From: an uncultured Syntrophobacteraceae bacterium | GTDB taxonomy: Bacteria; Desulfobacterota; Syntrophobacteria; Syntrophobacterales; Syntrophobacteraceae | NCBI GenBank assembly: GCA_937889795.1 | Contig: CALBZH010000497.1 | Coordinates: 1 to 11,267 of the forward strand | Length of the DNA: 11,267 nucleotides | Direction: 5' to 3' | Shown here: piece by piece, positions 7,791-11,267 of the stretch | Layout: each line of letters begins with the position of its first letter | Numbering within the stretch: the stretch's first letter is position 1 | Translations under genes and position numbers: made by a program | The notes under the pieces: generated by a model | Database searches by the model: none | The model's input: the letters and a program-made list of their open reading frames with translations, nothing else | Told to the model about the DNA's origin: nothing

Positions 7791-8951
7791 AAAGCTTTTC
7801 AGGATAGAACAAATATTTTCCACATCATCGCAGGACAAGCCACCATAAAACGGCAATGAAAGCACCTCTTTCACGACCTTTCTAGCTACTGGCAAATTAT
7901 CCGCAGCACTCGAGGGCAAGTGCTTATAACATGTGTAGTCACTGCATAGTGGATAGAAATACTTCCTAGTAAATATATTATAGTCTTTGAATCTTCTGTA
8001 GACTTCATCTCTTGATATACCAAATTTCTTCTTATCAATTCTAAGTATAAAATACTGATAACTATTCTTAATACCTGGCAAATCCTCCAAGAAGCTCAAC
8101 CCTTCGACATCCTCCAAACAATACTTATAGACCTCCTGGAGGGTCTTTCTCTTTGCCTGCTCCTGTTCGATGAGCTCAAGAACACTCAATCCCATCAGCG
8201 CTTGAAGCTCATTCAGTTTCCCATTGATCCCAGGCATCACGACCTCATCCTCATTCTTGATGCCGAAGTTTTTCAGGAGATCAACTCTCTCCTTGAGGTT
8301 CTTTCCAGCAAAGCTCAGAGCACCCCCTTCCGCCGTATGAAATAACTTTGTGGCATGGAAGCTAAACATCGAAATGTCACCAAAGTTCCCGATTCCAGTC
8401 CCGTCGATTTCAACCCCAAATGCATGAGCCGCATCATATATAATTCGCAACCCATAACGGTCCGCAATCTCCTGTATCTTAACCACCTCACAAGGGGTGC
8501 CGAAAACATGAACCGCCAGAATAGCCGTCGTTTGCGGAGTGATCATGGATTCGATTCGTTCGGCATCAATATTCATTGTTCTTGGATCAATATCACAGAA
8601 GATAGGCCTAATATTGTTCCACGAAAGAACATGCGGTGTAGCTGGAAAGGTAAACGGTGTTGTTATGACTTCGCCAGATAGCCTCAGACTCTGACAAGCT
8701 ACAATCAGAGCAATCGTGCCATTGTTAAACAACGACAGATAAGGCACTTTCAAGTAATCAGTAAGCTCCCCTTCCAGCAACCGGTGCTGAGGACCTTTAT
8801 TGGTAAGCCACTGCGACCCCCAAACATGATTCAGCTTGTTGGCGAATAAGGACAGATCCGGCAACAAGGGCCTGGAAACGTAGATAGGCTCATTGAAGCG
8901 ATATACATGGTTAGAGCTTGGGACTGATTGCGTAGCCGGCGAACTTCTCAT
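7785..8951 (-). CDS. DegT/DnrJ/EryC1/StrS-family sugar aminotransferase
   Basis: This 388-aa PLP-dependent fold type I enzyme should transfer an amino group, normally from glutamate, to a keto group of a nucleotide-linked sugar in the cytoplasm. Family landmarks are visible in order: WLTNKGP (48-54), FNNGTIAL for cofactor phosphate contact (75-82), TPFTFPAT (98-105), the IYDAAH cofactor-ring segment (Asp173), SFHATK with the Schiff-base lysine Lys202, EGGAL (208-212), and the GINGKLNELQA segment (241-251). The length is typical. The SRPLLP...WLTN opening resembles enzymes acting on dTDP-4-keto-6-deoxy sugars (VioA/DesI-like), but 3- versus 4-amination cannot be decided by eye. The start overlaps the sulfotransferase end by 41 bp and is supported by a good Shine-Dalgarno; no later in-frame Met precedes the conserved region. 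No epimerase, dehydratase or nucleotidyltransferase is nearby, so the substrate must be made elsewhere. Confidence 0.93.
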   Translation of the reverse strand: MRSSPATQSVPSSNHVYRFNEPIYVSRPLLPDLSLFANKLNHVWGSQWLTNKGPQHRLLEGELTDYLKVPYLSLFNNGTIALIVACQSLRLSGEVITTPFTFPATPHVLSWNNIRPIFCDIDPRTMNIDAERIESMITPQTTAILAVHVFGTPCEVVKIQEIADRYGLRIIYDAAHAFGVEIDGTGIGNFGDISMFSFHATKLFHTAEGGALSFAGKNLKERVDLLKNFGIKNEDEVVMPGINGKLNELQALMGLSVLELIEQEQAKRKTLQEVYKYCLEDVEGLSFLEDLPGIKNSYQYFILRIDKKKFGISRDEVYRRFKDYNIFTRKYFYPLCSDYTCYKHLPSSAADNLPVARKVVKEVLSLPFYGGLSCDDVENICSILKSFR

Positions 8952-9921
8952 AACTTGAAATCACCTCTTCCACTCTTGCGGGCGCCATTCGCACCTGCTC
9001 AGCTGCCTGAAATGACTCTGGCCCTTGATATCGCACTTGCTTCCCGTATCCCTGCAGACGGAGCTTTCCCCCAATCTGCTCAAAGACTTTGCCCGGAAAC
9101 CTACAAAAGTCCTCATATCGGATGTGCAGGGAGCGATCGGAATGAACCATTGCCAAATTTCGTTCAACGGCAGAGTTCGTATGGTAGATCTGGCCTGCCA
9201 CCTGCTCACAGGGAGTGCTATCGACCAGTTGCGGATATTCGGGCGGCTTAAAGGAGTACCAGGCTCTTTCATCTCCATAATAATTCACCCTGGCCTCAAG
9301 AAGAGACTGTATATTATAGAATGGATTACGGTGAATATAGAGAAATAGAACTTTCTCTAAGATGTTATCAATATAAGGAATAATCCAGTTCAGCATCATC
9401 CCCTTGGCAGCAAATGGTTGACCAAAAGCGTATTCTATCGCCGCCAGTTCTGAAACGAGAGTTCTGTGATCAATCTTCTCCAATTCCTCTTCATTCAAAT
9501 AGGTTATGTCACTAAATTTAAAAAATCGTCTCCAGAAATACCAAAACTCATTAGGAGCTAATACTCCTTTAGTCTTTCCCAAGACTGATGAATATGGAAT
9601 CGTCTGATTAAAATCAAATATCTCATTATTAAAGTCATGCTTTGTTAACATCAACTGAATCAAAGCACCAATATATGGAGACATGTAGAATCGTGAAAGA
9701 ATATTGGTTGGATAAGAGAAGAGTCCGAGCTGAGAGATCCATTGAAGAAGAAGGGTGGTGCCGCTCCTCGGCGCCCCCATTATTAGGAGAATTGGATATC
9801 GAGTTGCCTTGAATTCCTCGATTGCATTCATCTCTGCGGGCCAGAGCAGCGCATTGACCTGCGACAACAGCTCTTCGAGCTCTTCGTTCCTTCGATGTGG
9901 CTCTCGTCGTTTGAAATCCAT
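8911..9921 (-). CDS. PAPS-dependent sulfotransferase (Sulfotransfer_3-like)
   Basis: This 336-aa protein is expected to transfer sulfate from PAPS to a glycan or other carbohydrate-containing acceptor. The 5'-phosphosulfate-binding loop is GAPRSGTT at residues 49-56, directly after a hydrophobic strand (YPILLIM). The 3'-phosphate-binding segment is YIHRNPFYNIQSLLEAR (195-211), with Arg198 and Ser206 in the canonical places. RYEDF (268-272) is another conserved element of the family. There is no signal peptide or membrane anchor, so it should act in the cytoplasm. The start at 9921 has GGGAG 8 bases upstream. It lies 43 bp after the WbqC-like gene, and its end overlaps the aminotransferase start. 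The neighbours make a glycan intermediate the likely acceptor, but the family also contains enzymes acting on lipids and small molecules. No PAPS-synthesis genes are in the window. Confidence 0.9.
   Translation of the reverse strand: MDFKRREPHRRNEELEELLSQVNALLWPAEMNAIEEFKATRYPILLIMGAPRSGTTLLLQWISQLGLFSYPTNILSRFYMSPYIGALIQLMLTKHDFNNEIFDFNQTIPYSSVLGKTKGVLAPNEFWYFWRRFFKFSDITYLNEEELEKIDHRTLVSELAAIEYAFGQPFAAKGMMLNWIIPYIDNILEKVLFLYIHRNPFYNIQSLLEARVNYYGDERAWYSFKPPEYPQLVDSTPCEQVAGQIYHTNSAVERNLAMVHSDRSLHIRYEDFCRFPGKVFEQIGGKLRLQGYGKQVRYQGPESFQAAEQVRMAPARVEEVISSYEKFAGYAISPKL
8961..8968 (-). promoter_or_regulatory. Shine-Dalgarno of the aminotransferase, inside the sulfotransferase gene
   Basis: AGAGGTGA on the minus strand ends 9 bases before the ATG at 8951. 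It lies within the last codons of the sulfotransferase. It decides the overlapping start, which would otherwise look doubtful. Confidence 0.7.
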
Positions 9922-9929
9922 CTACCCTT

Positions 9930-9934
9930 CTCCC
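9930..9934 (-). promoter_or_regulatory. Shine-Dalgarno of the sulfotransferase
   Basis: GGGAG on the minus strand lies 8 bases before the ATG at 9921, within the 43-bp gap after the WbqC-like gene. It supports this start over later Met codons. Confidence 0.6.
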
Positions 9935-9964
9935 ACAAGCCCTCACAAGCTTGCCCTGCCAACT

Positions 9965-10654
9965 TCAGACAAGATCATATCTCTGCAGCAAATGCGAGAT
10001 GTCCCGCCTCGCATTAAACATCAAGACATCAATAATTGAAAGAAATGGAATGAATTCACTGCAATACTGATTATAATAGATATCCCTCATGCGAATAAAT
10101 TTGAGACGCAAATTTTCTCTACTAAAAGCATCTATTGAATACAACTCTTGACCACCCATTAAATTAATATATTCTCTAGCTGCCAATCTTTTGCATATAT
10201 CAATAACTTTTTGTTCACCTTTAGTACGATTATCTTTTTGAATTGAAGACGATATTATGAACTGCACTTTCAAATCTAGGTATTGTGCAATAAGCCGTAA
10301 TGCATTCACCAAGAACAACGAAAGGTTTTTCTCATTATATTCCATAATTTTTTTGATCAGTAAAAATGATTCAGAAAAATATGGAGCCCGCTTATAAGAT
10401 TGCTCAATGGTTTTAATTAACTTTATTCTATTATCTATAATATTTATCTCGTTTATTCGCTTATTGGAACTCGAGTGATCAAGACTTAATGTCAAACGAA
10501 GTTTCTTTCCTTGGCTCAATATATAATTTCTATTTATCCAACCACCTTTTATAAATTGAACATCATCATAGATTACAAACACATTCACAGCATGCATTAA
10601 TTGGAAATAACCAAGGTAAGGGAAGAAATAGGGTTGCATGATTGCTAATTTCAT
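9965..10654 (-). CDS. WbqC-like family protein
   Basis: This 229-aa protein carries the diagnostic N-terminus of the WbqC family: MQPYFFPYLGYFQL (6-19), then VIYDDVQFIKGGWINRN (27-43). The family is recurrent in O-antigen, capsule and flagellin-glycan loci. Its reaction is not firmly known to me; a role in modifying an amino sugar is plausible here because an aminotransferase lies in the same gene group. The length is normal and there is no signal peptide or membrane span, so it is probably cytoplasmic. The gene is strikingly AT-rich (about 33% GC over 10201-10320, with many Ile, Asn and Lys codons) compared with the MFS gene and most of the giant gene, suggesting separate acquisition. The start at 10654 places the conserved region at the very N-terminus, as in the family. 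Its Shine-Dalgarno is weak (AAGG). Confidence 0.92.
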   Translation of the reverse strand: MKLAIMQPYFFPYLGYFQLMHAVNVFVIYDDVQFIKGGWINRNYILSQGKKLRLTLSLDHSSSNKRINEINIIDNRIKLIKTIEQSYKRAPYFSESFLLIKKIMEYNEKNLSLFLVNALRLIAQYLDLKVQFIISSSIQKDNRTKGEQKVIDICKRLAAREYINLMGGQELYSIDAFSRENLRLKFIRMRDIYYNQYCSEFIPFLSIIDVLMFNARRDISHLLQRYDLV

Positions 10655-10761
10655 TATAGATGCCTTATGAATGCTGCAGGTGGAACCGACGACAATTCCG
10701 CTCCGATGGAGCTGTCATGCCTTGGGAGCACCTCCCGACAAGGCCCCGAACCCTCTCAGCT
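10655..10761. other. 107-bp spacer with two small hairpins
   Basis: No convincing gene is present; the longest internal minus-strand ORF starting inside it codes for 17 residues. Two perfect 5-bp stems with 3-base loops are seen: GCTCC/GGAGC at 10700-10712 and GGGAG/CTCCC at 10724-10736. They may form RNA structure ahead of the WbqC-like gene. No T-run follows, so a terminator is not supported. Confidence 0.4.
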
Positions 10762-11109
10762 TCAGGCATAAAGCAAAGTATGAGCCAATCCCAAGACCTG
10801 AGCCTGCAGCAGTGAAATGAGCCCCCCGCTCGTCTCCCCCACACCAATCAACTCGACTCCATCGGATCCCCAGCAACCCAGGCACGCTTCATGGCCGAGC
10901 GGTGATATCAGCCAGGCAACAGCAGTCAGACTTTTGACTCGAGCGTCACCTCCATTCTTTAGCGCCAACACATTGACGCTCAATAGCCTCCCCCCCCTCG
11001 CAAGCGCCGGATCAAGAAGGATCTCCAAGAAAGAAGCCGCCTCCTCCGGGCAAAGCCCTTCACGACCCACAGCCGAGGCAGACAACGAGGAGCCAGGCAA
11101 GTCTCTCAT
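10762..11109 (-). CDS. Unclassified 115-aa protein, possibly a ketosynthase-like fragment
   Basis: This ORF begins at an ATG 6 bases past the stop of the upstream tail and ends at TGA 107 bp before the WbqC-like gene. Its codons show strong first-position G bias, as in real coding sequence. I do not recognise it with confidence. The segment GLCPEEAASFLEILLDPAL (18-36) followed by ARGG, and a Gly-rich GVGETSGGLISL near 89-100, loosely recall the region after the active-site cysteine of beta-ketoacyl-synthase-like proteins. Those proteins are about 250-400 aa, so this would be a broken remnant. A HEACLGC stretch (73-79) is also visible. There is no membrane span or signal peptide. It lies close to a contig end that carries a sequencing artefact, so a frameshift error is a real possibility. 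Confidence 0.4.
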   Translation of the reverse strand: MRDLPGSSLSASAVGREGLCPEEAASFLEILLDPALARGGRLLSVNVLALKNGGDARVKSLTAVAWLISPLGHEACLGCWGSDGVELIGVGETSGGLISLLQAQVLGLAHTLLYA

Positions 11110-11115
11110 GCTCTT

Positions 11116-11215
11116 TCACAAGAGGTACCGACGCTCACCCCAAAGATCACCCAGTGAGCCTTCGCCGTGACAGCCTAACGATACCCGAAATTCTTTCAAA
11201 AGAGCTCGTGGCACA
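11116..11215 (-). CDS. C-terminal tail of an unidentified gene, cut by the adapter
   Basis: In the minus-strand frame ending with TGA at 11118-11116, about 33 codons are open back to the point where adapter sequence starts. They end in LGDLWGERRYLL. Composition and codon choice look like coding sequence, and the stop lies 6 bases before the next ATG, as in an operon. The protein cannot be identified from so short a tail. It may be the upstream part of the same gene as the 115-aa ORF, separated by a frameshift. Confidence 0.4.
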
Positions 11216-11267
11216 AGATCGGAAGAGCGTCGTGTAGGGAAAGAGGTGTAGATCTCGGTGGTCGCCG
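11216..11267. other. Illumina TruSeq adapter contamination (artefact)
   Basis: From AGATCGGAAGAGCGTCGTGT onward the last 52 bases reproduce the reverse complement of the Illumina universal (P5-side) adapter, recognised from memory. The only difference is one extra G in the GG at 11245-11246. This is not genomic DNA. It marks the true contig end at 11215, and the inserted base shows that consensus quality is poor here. Confidence 0.97.

Noticed and set aside
10653..10658. TATAAT on the minus strand at the WbqC-like start codon
   Set aside because: It overlaps the ATG itself and has no -35 box at a suitable distance, so it is more likely chance in AT-rich DNA than a promoter.
1..11215. tRNA or rRNA genes, CRISPR arrays, insertion sequences, attachment sites
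   Set aside because: I saw no cloverleaf, no regularly spaced repeats, no transposase motifs and no long terminal inverted repeats. A systematic repeat or covariance search was not possible here.

Overview
The window looks like the end of an assembled contig from an environmental, probably Gram-negative bacterium. The sequence does not fix the taxon. It carries part of a surface-glycan or glycoprotein-glycan biosynthesis locus. All recognisable genes lie on the minus strand. Base composition is a mosaic: the MFS gene and most of the giant gene are GC-rich (63% in one 60-base sample at 5581-5640). The WbqC-like gene and one internal patch of the giant gene are AT-rich (about 32-33% GC in 120-base samples at 10201-10320 and 5161-5280). 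Such mosaicism is usual in exchangeable polysaccharide loci.

Layout, read along the minus strand from the right edge. Bases 11216-11267 are not biological: they match an Illumina TruSeq adapter apart from one inserted base, so the real sequence ends at 11215. Next come a 33-codon tail of an unidentified gene, a 115-aa unclassified ORF that may be a broken ketosynthase-like remnant, and a 107-bp gap. Four closely packed genes follow: a WbqC-family protein (10654-9965), a Sulfotransfer_3-type sulfotransferase (9921-8911), a DegT/DnrJ/EryC1 PLP-dependent sugar aminotransferase (8951-7785), and a giant 2087-aa gene (7774-1511). The sulfotransferase and aminotransferase overlap by 41 bp. The giant gene starts 10 bp after the aminotransferase, with its Shine-Dalgarno over the preceding stop codon. 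A 353-bp non-coding stretch then separates this probable operon from an MFS transporter gene (1157 to 1) that runs off the left edge.

The centre of interest is the giant protein. In one continuous frame it joins an N-terminal SAM-dependent methyltransferase, a GT2, a WbsX/GH99-like domain, a second GT2, a third GT2-like domain that has lost its metal-binding and catalytic residues, a GT4, and a final GT2. It has no evident membrane segments, so it looks like a soluble cytoplasmic multi-enzyme. Possible initiator methionines survive at several module starts, and one junction is AT-rich, both consistent with assembly by gene fusion.

Inferred joint role: the aminotransferase makes a nucleotide-linked amino sugar, the giant protein adds several sugars in sequence and may methylate the product, the sulfotransferase adds sulfate, and the WbqC-like protein makes a further modification of unknown chemistry. 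The order of action and the product cannot be read from the sequence.
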